Positions 1 to 9,094 of a stretch of 64,000 nt of DNA are shown here, piece by piece; within the stretch, counting starts at the first letter, position 1; every line of letters begins with the position of its first letter. The notes beneath the pieces are model-generated. The model had not been told where the DNA came from and made no database searches. It saw nothing but the letters and a program-made list of their open reading frames with translations. Origin of the DNA: Pseudomonas syringae CC1557 (GTDB lineage Bacteria > Pseudomonadota > Gammaproteobacteria > Pseudomonadales > Pseudomonadaceae); contig NZ_CP007014.1 in the NCBI RefSeq assembly GCF_000452705.1, positions 5,548,501 through 5,612,500 on the forward strand, given 5' to 3'. A program made the position numbers and the translations under genes.

Positions 1-1377
1 GACATAGCCATCGACAGCCAGATCCAGGTGGTGCTGATCGACGACGATTCGCACCTGCGCCAGGCATTGCGCCAGACCCTTGATCTGGCGGGCCTGAACG
101 TCCTGTCGCTGCCCGAAGCCACGGGCCTGGCCGAGCGCATCGGCCGCGACTGGCCGGGCGTGGTAGTCAGCGATATCCGTATGCAGGGCATGGACGGGCT
201 GGAGCTGCTCGATCAACTCCACGAGCAGGACCCTGACCTGCCGGTGCTGTTGATCACTGGCCATGGTGATGTACCACTGGCGGTCAAAGCCATGCGCGCC
301 GGTGCCTACGACTTTCTGGAAAAGCCCTTCGCCAGTGATGCCATGCTTGAGAGCGTGCGTCGCGCCCTGGCATTACGCCGACTGGTGCTGGATAACCGCA
401 GCCTGCGTCTGGCGCTGAGCGATCGCCAGCAACTGAGCGCCCGTTTGATCGGTCAATCAACGCCGATCCTGCGATTGCGCGAACAGATCGGCGCACTGGC
501 CGGGACCCGCGCCGACGTACTGATTCTGGGTGAAACCGGCGCAGGCAAAGAAGTCGTCGCCCGAGCGTTGCATGACTTGTCCAACCGCCGCACCGGCCCG
601 TTCGTGGCGATCAACGCCGGAGCGCTGGCTGAATCGGTGGTTGAAAGCGAGCTGTTCGGCCACGAGCCTGGCGCTTTTACCGGCGCGCAGAAGCGGCGCA
701 TCGGTAAGTTCGAGTTTGCCAACGGCGGCACGTTGTTTCTTGATGAAATCGAAAGCATGAGCCTGGATGTGCAGGTCAAGCTGCTGCGTCTGCTGCAAGA
801 GCGCGTGGTCGAGCGGATGGGCAGCAATCAGCAGATCCCGCTGGACATCCGCGTCATTGCGGCGACCAAGGAAGACTTGCGTCAGGCGGCCGATCAGGGT
901 CGCTTCCGGGCGGACTTGTACTACCGGCTGAACGTGGCCTCGCTGCGTATTCCGCCACTGCGCGAGCGCGGTGAAGACGCGCTTATGCTGTTCGAGCATT
1001 ACGCCGACGCTGCCAGCATGCGTCATGGCATTCCCAAGCATGAGCTCAAGCCGGGCCAGCGGGCGCTGTTGTTGCGGCATAGCTGGCCGGGTAACGTCCG
1101 AGAACTGCAAAACGCCGCCGAACGCTTCGCGCTGGGTCTGGAACTGGAGCTGGAAGGCGGTGATGCCGAGCAGGCACCGCCGCCGTGTGGTGGCTTGAGT
1201 GATCAGGTAGAAAGCTTTGAGCGAGCCTTGATCGCCGCCGAACTGGCCCGTCCGCACAGCTCGGTGCGTAGCCTGGCCGAAGCACTGGGCGTGCCACGCA
1301 AGACCCTTCACGACAAATTGCGCAAGCACGGTTTGAATTTTGGTGACAGCAGCGGAGCATCCGATGACACCGATTGA
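1..1377 (+). CDS. dctD: Sigma-54-dependent response regulator, DctD type (5' end outside window)
   Basis: NtrC-family activator. The frame is open to the left edge and the first codons in the window hold no good start, so the gene begins upstream. Counting from the GTG at 28, a receiver domain spans about residues 1-110 with the phosphoacceptor Asp in VVSDIRM (residue 49) and the conserved Lys in LEKPF (99). The AAA+ domain follows, with Walker A GETGAGKE (168-175), the sigma-54 contact loop GAFTGA (about 215-220) and Walker B LFLDEIE. A Fis-type helix-turn-helix ends the protein (SLAEALGVPRKTLHDKLRKH). Length and architecture match DctD, which answers the DctB kinase and switches on C4-dicarboxylate uptake. 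Other NtrC-type regulators share this layout, and dctB or dctA are not visible here, so the exact name is an inference. Confidence 0.85.
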   Translation, partial: DIAIDSQIQVVLIDDDSHLRQALRQTLDLAGLNVLSLPEATGLAERIGRDWPGVVVSDIRMQGMDGLELLDQLHEQDPDLPVLLITGHGDVPLAVKAMRAGAYDFLEKPFASDAMLESVRRALALRRLVLDNRSLRLALSDRQQLSARLIGQSTPILRLREQIGALAGTRADVLILGETGAGKEVVARALHDLSNRRTGPFVAINAGALAESVVESELFGHEPGAFTGAQKRRIGKFEFANGGTLFLDEIESMSLDVQVKLLRLLQERVVERMGSNQQIPLDIRVIAATKEDLRQAADQGRFRADLYYRLNVASLRIPPLRERGEDALMLFEHYADAASMRHGIPKHELKPGQRALLLRHSWPGNVRELQNAAERFALGLELELEGGDAEQAPPPCGGLSDQVESFERALIAAELARPHSSVRSLAEALGVPRKTLHDKLRKHGLNFGDSSGASDDTD

Positions 1378-1837
1378 GCCAGAAGAGAACGCGGCCCACG
1401 AGCTGGAACGGGTGCTGCACCATGACATCCCGCTGACCCGTGAAATGGGCATGCGGGTGGTCGACTGGCATCACCACACGCTACGCCTGCATCTGCCGCT
1501 GGCCCCCAACGTCAATCACAAGAGCACGCTGTTCGGCGGCAGCCTGTACTGCGGCGCAGTACTGGCCGGCTGGGGCTGGTTGCACCTGCGGCTGCGCGAA
1601 GCGGGAATCAGCGACGGGCATATCGTGATTCAGGATGGGCAGATCAGTTATCCACTGCCCGTACGCAGCGACGCCATCGCCCGCTGCGACGCGCCAGACG
1701 CCGCGCAATGGGAGAAATTCATCACCACCTACCAACGCCGAGGCCGTGCTCGCCTGACCCTGCACACCCACATCAGTGCGCAAGACAGCGAAGAACAGGC
1801 CGTGAGGTTTGTCGGGCAGTTTGTGTTGCACAGGTGA
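1364..1837 (+). CDS. Putative thioesterase (YiiD C-terminal-like hotdog fold)
   Basis: A 157-residue protein starting at the ATG at 1364, inside the last codons of the preceding regulator (14-base overlap), with GGAG about 7 bases upstream. A longer reading from a TTG at 1340 has no ribosome site. The segment NHKSTLFGGSLYCGAVLAGWGW resembles the core of hotdog-fold thioesterases, in which an N-[KH]-x(n)-TxFGGS motif lines the acyl-thioester pocket. The family is often fused to an acetyltransferase (YiiD) but is free-standing in pseudomonads. The substrate is unknown. The overlap suggests translational coupling with the regulator gene, though a functional link is not evident. Confidence 0.7.
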   Translation: MTPIEPEENAAHELERVLHHDIPLTREMGMRVVDWHHHTLRLHLPLAPNVNHKSTLFGGSLYCGAVLAGWGWLHLRLREAGISDGHIVIQDGQISYPLPVRSDAIARCDAPDAAQWEKFITTYQRRGRARLTLHTHISAQDSEEQAVRFVGQFVLHR

Positions 1838-1855
1838 AGCTTGCGCGGAGCCGAC

Positions 1856-2045
1856 TCACTCTCGTTTCCACGCTGCCTTAACGCTGTTCTGGGCGCCCTG
1901 CGTCCAATCTGAATCACGTGATGCGGCGCAGAGCTGTGACGCGGAGCGTCACGAACGGCATGACGACGCGGAGCGTCGCACGATAGCTCTGAGGTTATCG
2001 TTCCTCACGCTCTGGGAACGCCGTTCTGGACGCTCTGCGTTCAAC
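1856..2045. repeat. REP/BIME-like palindromic repeat cluster
   Basis: The spacer between the thioesterase gene and cysQ holds several related short units. One unit, gacgcggagcgtcacgaacg near 1938, appears again near 1965 (gacgcggagcgtcg). It appears inverted at about 2022-2043 (ccgttctggacgctctgcg) and near 2002 (cgttcctcacgctctggg), so the whole forms a long imperfect palindrome. Such 'cggagcgt...cgaacgg' units are common intergenic repeats in P. syringae genomes. They lie between convergent genes, where they may act in mRNA 3'-end formation or stability; that role is inference. Confidence 0.75.
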
Positions 2046-2051
2046 CCGGTT

Positions 2052-2894
2052 TCAGGACTGCGCCAGCACCAGCAGTTTTTCGCGCCATTCGGCCTTGGCG
2101 GGCAGCGCCAGGAAGAACGGATTGAGCAGCGATTCGCGGGCCGGGTAGCTGAAAGGCTGGCCGTCCAGTTGCAGCACTGCGCCTCCTGCACCTTCAAGCA
2201 CGCCTTGTGCCGCTGCGGTGTCCCATTGCGAGGTCGGGGCCAGTCTTGGGTAGCAATCGGCGGCGCCTTCGGCCAGCAGGCAGAACTTCAATGAACTGCC
2301 GATATTGGTCAGTTGCAAAGGCCCAAGACCGCTCGCCAGACCGGCCAGTAAATGCTCCTGCTCCGGGCTTGAGTGGCGGCGGCTGGCGACCACGGTAAAG
2401 GTCTGCCCGTCGCCGACCTCGTTGCGCACGGCAATCGGCATGCAGTGATCAATGTCATCGCTGCGCCAGGCGCCCAGCCCGGCACCGCCGAAATAGCAGC
2501 GGTTATTGGTCGGCATCGAAACCACACCGAACACCACACGACCGTTTTCTATCAACGCGACATTGACGGTGAACTCCTCGCTGCCGGAGATGAACTCCTT
2601 GGTGCCGTCCAACGGATCGACCAGCCACCAGCGTTGCCACATCGCGCGCTCACTGAACGGGATGTCGGCGTCCTCTTCGGACAGCACATGAATGCTAGGG
2701 TCAAGTGCCTGCAAGCCCTCGACCAGCACCTGATGGGCTGCCAGATCGGCGGCGGTCACCGGGGAATCATCGGTCTTGGTGGTCACCGTGACGTTGGCAC
2801 GCCAGAACGGCAGGATCACTTCGCCTGCCAGCCTGGCGAGTTCGATCACCGGAGCGAGCAACGGATGGGGCAGGTTTCTCAACGAATCAGTCAT
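2052..2894 (-). CDS. cysQ: 3'(2'),5'-bisphosphate nucleotidase CysQ
   Basis: A 280-residue member of the inositol-monophosphatase superfamily. It hydrolyses 3'-phosphoadenosine 5'-phosphate (PAP) to AMP, clearing a by-product of sulfate assimilation. Metal-binding motifs are in order: SEEDA (72-76), DPLDGTKE (93-100) and SQWDTAAAQ near residue 225. Length matches proteobacterial CysQ. The start overlaps the stop of nudE by 4 bases (ATGA), so nudE and cysQ form a two-gene minus-strand operon, an arrangement usual in pseudomonads. Confidence 0.93.
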   Translation of the reverse strand: MTDSLRNLPHPLLAPVIELARLAGEVILPFWRANVTVTTKTDDSPVTAADLAAHQVLVEGLQALDPSIHVLSEEDADIPFSERAMWQRWWLVDPLDGTKEFISGSEEFTVNVALIENGRVVFGVVSMPTNNRCYFGGAGLGAWRSDDIDHCMPIAVRNEVGDGQTFTVVASRRHSSPEQEHLLAGLASGLGPLQLTNIGSSLKFCLLAEGAADCYPRLAPTSQWDTAAAQGVLEGAGGAVLQLDGQPFSYPARESLLNPFFLALPAKAEWREKLLVLAQS

Positions 2895-3457
2895 GGCTGG
2901 AACAATCCACGCTGGGTCAGCAGGTCACGGGTGAGGTACAGCGCAGCCAGCGCCCGGCCTTCGCTGAACTGGGCATTCTGCGCCAGGCTCGACAGCTCCC
3001 GCAGGTTGATCCGGTCAACCCGAATAGGCTCGGGCTCGTCGCCTTCCAGCCGCTCTTCGTAAAGATCGGTCGCCAGCACCACCTGAATTTTCTGGCTCAT
3101 GTAGCCAGGGGACAGCGACAGCTCAGTGAGCAATTCCAGATGGCGGGCACCAAACCCGGCCTCTTCCTTGAGCTCGCGGTTGGCGGCCTCAAGTGCGTCT
3201 TCGCCCGGCTCGATCAAGCCTTTGGGCAAGGACAGCTCGTATTCATCGGTGCCACCGCAATATTCTTCGATCAATACGGCGTGATCAGCATCCAGCATGG
3301 CCACGATCATCACCGCGCCGGGCCCCGACCCTTTGCTGGCCAGGCGCTCATAGGTCCGCTCTACGCCGTTGGTAAAGCGCAGTTGCAGCTCCTCAACGCG
3401 GAACAGGCGACTGCTGGCGACAATGGCGCGAGCAAGTACGGTAGGTTTCTGACGCAT
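2891..3457 (-). CDS. nudE: ADP compounds hydrolase NudE (Nudix)
   Basis: A 188-residue Nudix hydrolase. The signature is complete: Gly80, Glu86, then Arg94-Glu95-Leu-Lys-Glu98-Glu99-Ala-Gly101-Phe, matching GX5EX7REUXEEXGU. NudE cleaves ADP-ribose, NADH and diadenosine polyphosphates. The gene is divergent from a HAD nucleotidase, the same pairing as nudE/yrfG in Escherichia coli, which supports the specific name. AGGAG lies just upstream of the ATG on the minus strand (forward strand 'cat gacaggctcct'). Confidence 0.92.
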   Translation of the reverse strand: MRQKPTVLARAIVASSRLFRVEELQLRFTNGVERTYERLASKGSGPGAVMIVAMLDADHAVLIEEYCGGTDEYELSLPKGLIEPGEDALEAANRELKEEAGFGARHLELLTELSLSPGYMSQKIQVVLATDLYEERLEGDEPEPIRVDRINLRELSSLAQNAQFSEGRALAALYLTRDLLTQRGLFQP

Positions 3458-3554
3458 GACAGGCTCCTCTACATGAACGAGGTACTATACCGAGCTTTTC
3501 CTGATGTCTGTGTCGGATATGCTTGACCGACACCCACCCCCTGACGAGGCCTGA

Positions 3555-4217
3555 ATGCTTTCCATGCCCTGGAGCGAAATCGATACCGTCCTGCTGGATA
3601 TGGACGGCACGTTGCTCGACCTGCATTACGACGAACACTTCTGGATGCAACACCTGCCGCAGCGCTACGCCGAATTACACGGCATCAGCTTCGCCATGGC
3701 CTGGCTGGAACTGAAGCCGCTGTTCGAAAACAACGCGGGCACGCTCAACTGGTATTGCCTGGATTTCTGGAGTGCCGAACTGAAGTTGTCGGTGCGTGAC
3801 CTGAAACGGGAAATCGCGCACATGATTGCCCTGCGCCCGGACGCCGAGACCTTTCTGGCCGCCATCAAGCAGGCCGGAAAACGCGTGATCATGATCACCA
3901 ATGCGCACCGTGATTCGTTATCGCTGAAGATGGAGCGCATCGAACTGGCGCCCTATTTCGAGCGCATGATCAGTTCTCATGACTACGGCTTCCCGAAGGA
4001 AAACCAGCAATTCTGGGACGCCTTGCAGGCTGAAACCGATTTTGATCCGGCACGCAGCCTGTTTATCGACGACACGCTGCCGGTCTTGCGCAGTGCCCGG
4101 CAATTTGGCGTGGCCCATCTGCTCGCAGTCAGCCAGCCGAATAGCCAGAAAGGTCCGAAAGACACCGAAGAGTTTGCCGCAGTGGACGACTATCGTGAGC
4201 TGATCAAGGGTCTGTGA
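3555..4217 (+). CDS. yrfG: GMP/IMP nucleotidase, HAD family (YrfG-like)
   Basis: A 220-residue HAD-superfamily phosphatase. Motif I is LLDMDGTLLD with the nucleophile and acid Asp15 and Asp17. Motif II is MITNAH (about residues 117-122), the Lys lies in the GFPKEN segment and motif IV is LFIDDT. The position opposite nudE and the overall length match YrfG, a purine 5'-nucleotidase acting on GMP and IMP. The ATG at 3555 is preceded by GAGG. An in-frame ATG four codons downstream is possible but has a poorer site. Confidence 0.85.
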   Translation: MLSMPWSEIDTVLLDMDGTLLDLHYDEHFWMQHLPQRYAELHGISFAMAWLELKPLFENNAGTLNWYCLDFWSAELKLSVRDLKREIAHMIALRPDAETFLAAIKQAGKRVIMITNAHRDSLSLKMERIELAPYFERMISSHDYGFPKENQQFWDALQAETDFDPARSLFIDDTLPVLRSARQFGVAHLLAVSQPNSQKGPKDTEEFAAVDDYRELIKGL

Positions 4218-4260
4218 AGCGGAAAAGTGCCCACCATGTTCAGTGGGCACTCGCTTCACG

Positions 4261-4701
4261 TCACTTGGGGATACGAAGCTTCTGACCCGGATAAATCTTG
4301 TCGACGCTCTTGAGCATCGGCTTGTTGGCTTCAAAGATTTTCTGGTACTGGTTGGCATCGCCGTACACACGCTTGGAAATCGCGCTGAGGGTGTCACCGG
4401 ACTTCACCTCGACGTATTCGGATTCCGCGCTCGCGCCGCCTGCAACGGTCATCTGATCGTCAACTTTCTCCACACCATGAATGTTGCCCAATGTCAGAAC
4501 GATCTTTTCCCGTTCTTCCTGGCTGGCGACTTCGCCTTTGACAATGACAGTGCTTCCGTTGACTTCCGTCTGCACATTGGGATTGCCCAGGCCTACCTCG
4601 GAAATATGCTTTTTAAGCACGTCGTCTGCGTTGGCCTTGTCCGGCGTCAAGGCGTCCAGAATTTTCTCGCCTGCTTCTTTCAGGAAACTGATAAGACTCA
4701 T
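4261..4701 (-). CDS. kbp: BON and LysM domain protein, Kbp/YgaU-like
   Basis: A 146-residue protein. An amphipathic N-terminus (MSLISFLKEAGEKI) leads into a BON domain (about residues 25-85) and a C-terminal LysM domain (about 95-145, YVEVKSGDTLSAISKRVYGD ... IYPGQKLRIP). This is the layout and length of E. coli Kbp/YgaU, a cytoplasmic potassium-binding protein. The start at 4701 is chosen because the family begins MSLxSF and a GGGAG/AGAG site lies upstream. A longer reading frame to 4872 would run into the divergent regulator's coding region. No signal peptide is visible. Confidence 0.88.
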   Translation of the reverse strand: MSLISFLKEAGEKILDALTPDKANADDVLKKHISEVGLGNPNVQTEVNGSTVIVKGEVASQEEREKIVLTLGNIHGVEKVDDQMTVAGGASAESEYVEVKSGDTLSAISKRVYGDANQYQKIFEANKPMLKSVDKIYPGQKLRIPK

Positions 4702-4852
4702 TCTCTGGTTCTCCCATAATGTGGTTTCAGATAGGCCGCTTAAACTGTAGCCCTTATAAATCAAGGGTTGCAGGCATCCGACCAACGTTGCTCGACCATC
4801 GTTCAGCCTGAACGGGTAGAATCGGCGGTCTGGACTGCCCACCGGAGAGAAT

Positions 4853-5734
4853 ATGGACATCAAGCAACTCAAATTTCTGATCGCCCTCGATGAAACGCGT
4901 CACTTCGGCCAGGCGGCTGCGCGCTGCAATATCACTCAGCCGACGCTGTCGATGCGCTTGCGCAATCTGGAAGAAGAGCTTGGCTTGCCACTGGTCAACC
5001 GGGGCCAGCGTTTTGAAGGTTTCACGGCGCCCGGCGAACGGGTGCTGGCGTGGGCGCGTACCGTGCTGGCCGCTTACGACGGTTTGCAGGCTGAGGCCGC
5101 AGCGTGCCGGGGGCATCTGGTCGGCACATTGCGCCTGGGCGTGGTGCCGTTGTCGAGTTTCGATCCGTTACCGTTGCTGCACCGGCTGCATCAGCTGCAC
5201 CCCAACCTGCGCTTCGAGCTGTCGTCACTCAGTTCCGAGCAAGTACTGGAGCAACTGGCGAGCAACCGTATCGACCTGGGCGTGTCCTATCTGGAGCGGC
5301 TGGACAGCGAGCGTTTCGATTCGCTGACCCTGGACGACACGCGCATGGGCCTGCTGTATGACCGTCGGCATTTTTCGTTTGGCGAAGAACCGCTGAGCTG
5401 GGCTGAGCTGGTCGAGCTGCCGTTGGGCATGCTGACCAGTGGTATGCATTTCCGGCAATCGATTGATCACAACTTCCACAGCCGCAACCTGCAACCTCAT
5501 CCGCTGATTCAGACTGATGCCGTTCATCAGTTACTTCAAGCAGTAAACGGCGGCTTCTGTTGCGCAATCATGCCGCTGGATGGCGGCCTGGAAACACTCA
5601 CCGAACATTTGCGTCTGCATCCTATTGCAGATGCGCGCACGCTGGCCCGCCTCGGGCTGATCATGCGCCGCAGTGCACCCCGCTCTGCGCTGGCTGAGGC
5701 GTGTTTTGCGCTGGTAGCAGAAATACCCCGCTAG
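4853..5734 (+). CDS. LysR-family transcriptional regulator
   Basis: A 293-residue LysR-type regulator. The N-terminal winged helix-turn-helix spans about residues 1-60 (QLKFLIALDETRHFGQAAAR ... TQPTLSMRLRNLEEELG), followed by a substrate-binding domain from about residue 90. It lies directly upstream of fdhD and the molybdopterin oxidoreductase on the same strand, so control of those genes is plausible but unproven. The effector is unknown. A GGAGAG site lies 5 bases before the ATG. The 151-base gap to the divergent kbp-like gene probably holds both promoters. Confidence 0.88.
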   Translation: MDIKQLKFLIALDETRHFGQAAARCNITQPTLSMRLRNLEEELGLPLVNRGQRFEGFTAPGERVLAWARTVLAAYDGLQAEAAACRGHLVGTLRLGVVPLSSFDPLPLLHRLHQLHPNLRFELSSLSSEQVLEQLASNRIDLGVSYLERLDSERFDSLTLDDTRMGLLYDRRHFSFGEEPLSWAELVELPLGMLTSGMHFRQSIDHNFHSRNLQPHPLIQTDAVHQLLQAVNGGFCCAIMPLDGGLETLTEHLRLHPIADARTLARLGLIMRRSAPRSALAEACFALVAEIPR

Positions 5735-5837
5735 CAAGCTGATCGACGTCATCTATCGGAGCATCAGCACTAGCGATTAGACGATATCCAATAAGACGCC
5801 TAGTCTTGCAGATGTCATTCTGCCGGTATTACAGCCC

Positions 5838-6674
5838 ATGCCCGTCACGCGCAAGGTCAGCTCGGCGTCCGTTTCTGCGCCAGCCCCCGAAGCAAGCCAG
5901 TCCTACAGCTACTCGAATATCGAGGGCAAGGACTCTGCACGCAATGCGCTTGCCGAAGAAGTGGCTCTGGCCATCGCCTACAACGGCATTAGCCAGGCGG
6001 TCATGCTGGTCAGCCCGACCGATCTGGAAGACTTCATCGTCGGCTTCAGCCTTGGCAGCGGCATCATTGCGGCGCCCGATGAAATCTACGACTTCACGCT
6101 CAGCGGGAGCGGCTCGGCGATGCAGGCCGAGGTCGAAATCGCCAGCCGCGCTTTCTGGGAGCTCAAGCAGCAACGCCGACAACTGGCGGGCACCAGCGGC
6201 TGCGGGTTGTGCGGCGTTGAAGCCGTCGAGCAGGCCTTGCCTGAGCTGAAGGTTTTACCTGGCGCACCCTTGCCGCCGATTGAGTGGCTCGAAGGTCTGC
6301 GCCAGCGCATCGGCGAATTCCAGCCTCTCGGCCGCCACTGTGGCGCCGTGCATGCCGCGGTATTCATGGACGGCAACGGCCAGTTACTGCTGGGCCGTGA
6401 AGACATTGGCCGCCACAACGCGCTGGACAAGCTGATCGGCGCACTTGTCCGGCAGAACATTTCGACAACCGGCGGCGTTGCTATCGTCACCAGCCGCTGC
6501 AGTCTGGAACTGATTCAGAAAGTACTGCGCGCCGGCATCCAGACGCTGGTCAGCCTGTCGTCGCCTACCGGACTTGCCCTGCAATGGGCTCGCCGTCACA
6601 AACTCAATTTAATTCACCTGCCGCAGCACAGTGCGCCGCGGGTTTATAGCCCTGCGATGGAGATTCAACCTTGA
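5838..6674 (+). CDS. fdhD: Formate dehydrogenase accessory sulfurtransferase FdhD
   Basis: A 278-residue FdhD. The family delivers sulfur from IscS to the molybdenum cofactor of formate dehydrogenase-type enzymes. The reactive cysteine pair lies in SGCGLCG (Cys122 and Cys125). The cofactor-binding GRHCGAVH and GREDIGRHNALDK segments are present around residues 168-200. The stop codon overlaps the TTG start of the next gene, which strongly suggests this FdhD serves that oxidoreductase. No strong ribosome site precedes the ATG at 5838. Confidence 0.93.
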   Translation: MPVTRKVSSASVSAPAPEASQSYSYSNIEGKDSARNALAEEVALAIAYNGISQAVMLVSPTDLEDFIVGFSLGSGIIAAPDEIYDFTLSGSGSAMQAEVEIASRAFWELKQQRRQLAGTSGCGLCGVEAVEQALPELKVLPGAPLPPIEWLEGLRQRIGEFQPLGRHCGAVHAAVFMDGNGQLLLGREDIGRHNALDKLIGALVRQNISTTGGVAIVTSRCSLELIQKVLRAGIQTLVSLSSPTGLALQWARRHKLNLIHLPQHSAPRVYSPAMEIQP

Positions 6675-9007
6675 GCACTCATCATCAAGCCGACAAGACA
6701 CCAATCCCCCGCTACAAGCCGTACAAAGGTGCGGCAGGCGGCTGGGGCGCACTGATCAGCGTGACCCAACACTGGCTGGGCAGTGATAACGCGCTGAAGA
6801 ACCTGCGCATGATGCTCAAGACCAACCAGAACGGCGGCTTCGACTGCCCGGGCTGCGCGTGGGGCGATTCGCCGGAAAGCGGCATGGTCAAGTTCTGCGA
6901 GAACGGCGCCAAAGCGGTGAACTGGGAAGCGACCAAACGTCGTGTGGACCCGGCCTTCTTTGCCCGCTACAGCGTCAGCGCGCTGCTGGAGCAGAGCGAC
7001 TATTGGCTTGAGTATCAGGGTCGCCTGACCGAGCCGATGGCGTATGACGCAGAAACTGACCGTTACAAACCGATCAGCTGGGATAACGCGTTCGCGCTGA
7101 TCGCCAAACACCTGAAAAACCTGCCCAGCCCGAACATGGCCGAGTTTTATACCTCGGGTCGCGCCAGCAACGAAGCCGCGTACCTGTATCAGCTGTTCGT
7201 GCGCGCTTATGGCACCAACAATTTTCCCGATTGCTCGAACATGTGCCACGAAGCCAGTGGCGTAGCGCTGTCGCAAAGCGTCGGCGTCGGCAAGGGCACC
7301 GTGACTTTCGAAGATTTCGAACACGCCGATGCCATCTTCGTCCTCGGCCAGAACCCCGGCACCAACCACCCGCGCATGCTCGAACCGTTGCGTGAAGCGG
7401 TACAGCGCGGTGCTCAGGTGGTCTGTGTCAACCCGCTCAAGGAGCGCGGCCTGGAACGCTTCCAGCATCCGCAGCACCCGGTCGAAATGCTCACCAACGG
7501 CGACCGCCCGACCAATACCGCCTACTTCCGCCCTGCCCTGGGTGGCGACATGGCGCTGTTGCGCGGCATGGCCAAGTTTCTGCTGCAATGGGAGCGTGAT
7601 GCACAACTGGCCAATGAGCCGTCGGTGTTCGATCACGCATTCCTCAACGAACACACCGAGGGCGTGCTGGAATACCTGGCGGCCATCGATGAAACCTCGT
7701 GGGACGAGATCGTCGAGCAATCCGGGCTGCCACTGACTGAGATCGAGCAGTCGGCGCGCATGTATGCCAAGGGCAAGAACGTCATCATGTGCTGGGCGAT
7801 GGGTATCACCCAGCATCGCCACTCGGTTGCGACCATTCAGGAAATCGCCAACCTGATGCTGCTGCGCGGCAACATTGGCCGCCCTGGCGCAGGTCTGTGC
7901 CCGGTGCGTGGCCACAGTAACGTGCAAGGCGACCGCACCATGGGCATCAACGAGCGCCCGCCGGTGTTCTTCCTTGATGCGCTGGAAAAACGCTTCCAGT
8001 TCCAGGTGCCGCGTGACAACGGGCATAACGTGGTCGAGGCGATTCACGCCATGGCCGAAGGCCGCGCCAAGGTGTTCATCGCGTTGGGCGGCAACTTCGC
8101 TCAAGCGACACCGGACAGCCACCGCACCGCCGAAGCACTCAGCCAATGTGATTTGACGGTACAGATCAGCACCAAGCTCAACCGCAGCCACTTGTTCCAT
8201 GGCAAGGACGCATTGATCCTGCCGTGCTTCGGTCGTACTGACATCGATATCCAGGCCAACGGCCCGCAAGCGGTCACCGTGGAAGACTCGTTCAGCATGG
8301 TCCACGCCTCCAACGGCCAGTTGCAGCCGCTGTCGAAGCAAATGCGTTCGGAGCCGTCCATCATCGCTGGCATCGCCAACGCGACACTGGGCAAAAAGCC
8401 GGTGGACTGGTTGTGGCTGGTGGAAGACTACGACCGTATTCGTGACCTGATCGCCGACACCATCCCGGGCTTCAAGGACTTCAACGAGCGCGTCAAGCAT
8501 CCCGGCGGGTTCTACCTGGGCAACGCAGCTGGTGCGCGCCGCTGGAATACCGCGTCGACCCGCGCCAACTTCAAGTCCAACGCACTGCCGCTGAAGCTGA
8601 TCCATGAAGGCATCAGCTCGACCGGTCAGGTGCCAGACCTGATCATGCAGTCGATGCGCTCCCACGATCAGTACAACACCACGATTTATGGCCTGGACGA
8701 CCGTTATCGCGGTGTGAAAGGTCAGCGTGATGTGCTGTTCGTCAACGAGGCCGACATCATTCGCCTGGGCTTCCAGCCAGGTCAGAAAGCCGACCTGATT
8801 TCGATCTGGAGCGACAATCGCGAACGCCGCGTCAAAGGCTTCACTCTGCTGCCATTCGATATTCCGGCCGGTCAGGCTGCGGCTTACTACCCCGAGGTCA
8901 ACCCGTTGGTGCCGTTGGAAAGCGTCGGCGAAGGTAGCAGTACGCCGACATCGAAGTTCGTGGCGATTCGTCTTGAGCGTTCAGCTGAATCAGCGCGGAT
9001 TGTCTGA
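6671..9007 (+). CDS. FdhF/YdeP-family molybdopterin oxidoreductase alpha subunit
   Basis: A 778-residue molybdopterin enzyme starting at a TTG that overlaps the fdhD stop (TTGA). Near the N-terminus, Cys59, Cys62 and Cys76 (DCPGCAWGD ... KFCENG) correspond to an iron-sulfur site. A Cys at 192 (CSNMCHEASG) lies where FdhF has its selenocysteine, so molybdenum ligation by Cys is expected. The central molybdopterin domain (GQNPGTNHPRM, CVNPLKERG) and the C-terminal dinucleotide-binding domain are present. YdeP relatives in E. coli are linked to acid resistance; the reaction is not established. No electron-transfer subunits lie nearby, so it is probably a stand-alone cytoplasmic enzyme. A clean terminator follows. 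Confidence 0.85.
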   Translation: MSTHHQADKTPIPRYKPYKGAAGGWGALISVTQHWLGSDNALKNLRMMLKTNQNGGFDCPGCAWGDSPESGMVKFCENGAKAVNWEATKRRVDPAFFARYSVSALLEQSDYWLEYQGRLTEPMAYDAETDRYKPISWDNAFALIAKHLKNLPSPNMAEFYTSGRASNEAAYLYQLFVRAYGTNNFPDCSNMCHEASGVALSQSVGVGKGTVTFEDFEHADAIFVLGQNPGTNHPRMLEPLREAVQRGAQVVCVNPLKERGLERFQHPQHPVEMLTNGDRPTNTAYFRPALGGDMALLRGMAKFLLQWERDAQLANEPSVFDHAFLNEHTEGVLEYLAAIDETSWDEIVEQSGLPLTEIEQSARMYAKGKNVIMCWAMGITQHRHSVATIQEIANLMLLRGNIGRPGAGLCPVRGHSNVQGDRTMGINERPPVFFLDALEKRFQFQVPRDNGHNVVEAIHAMAEGRAKVFIALGGNFAQATPDSHRTAEALSQCDLTVQISTKLNRSHLFHGKDALILPCFGRTDIDIQANGPQAVTVEDSFSMVHASNGQLQPLSKQMRSEPSIIAGIANATLGKKPVDWLWLVEDYDRIRDLIADTIPGFKDFNERVKHPGGFYLGNAAGARRWNTASTRANFKSNALPLKLIHEGISSTGQVPDLIMQSMRSHDQYNTTIYGLDDRYRGVKGQRDVLFVNEADIIRLGFQPGQKADLISIWSDNRERRVKGFTLLPFDIPAGQAAAYYPEVNPLVPLESVGEGSSTPTSKFVAIRLERSAESARIV

Positions 9008-9033
9008 CACTCATCGTTGTTTGAAGCGCCCAT

Positions 9034-9067
9034 AAAAAAGGCCCGTTTCAATTGAAACGGGCCTTTT
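9034..9067 (+). terminator. Rho-independent terminator after the oxidoreductase gene
   Basis: A perfect inverted repeat, gcccgtttca/attgaaacgggc, is flanked by A6 upstream and T5 downstream. It begins 26 bases after the stop codon. The A tract makes it potentially bidirectional, but only plus-strand genes flank it. Confidence 0.92.
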
Positions 9068-9094
9068 TGCAAGTAACCTGAGACTGCTTTTTTG

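Noticed and set aside
6665..8665. Very long minus-strand open frame opposite the oxidoreductase gene
   Set aside because: It is a shadow produced by high GC and codon bias of the plus-strand gene; no ribosome site, and the peptide is rich in His/Gln/Val as such shadows are.
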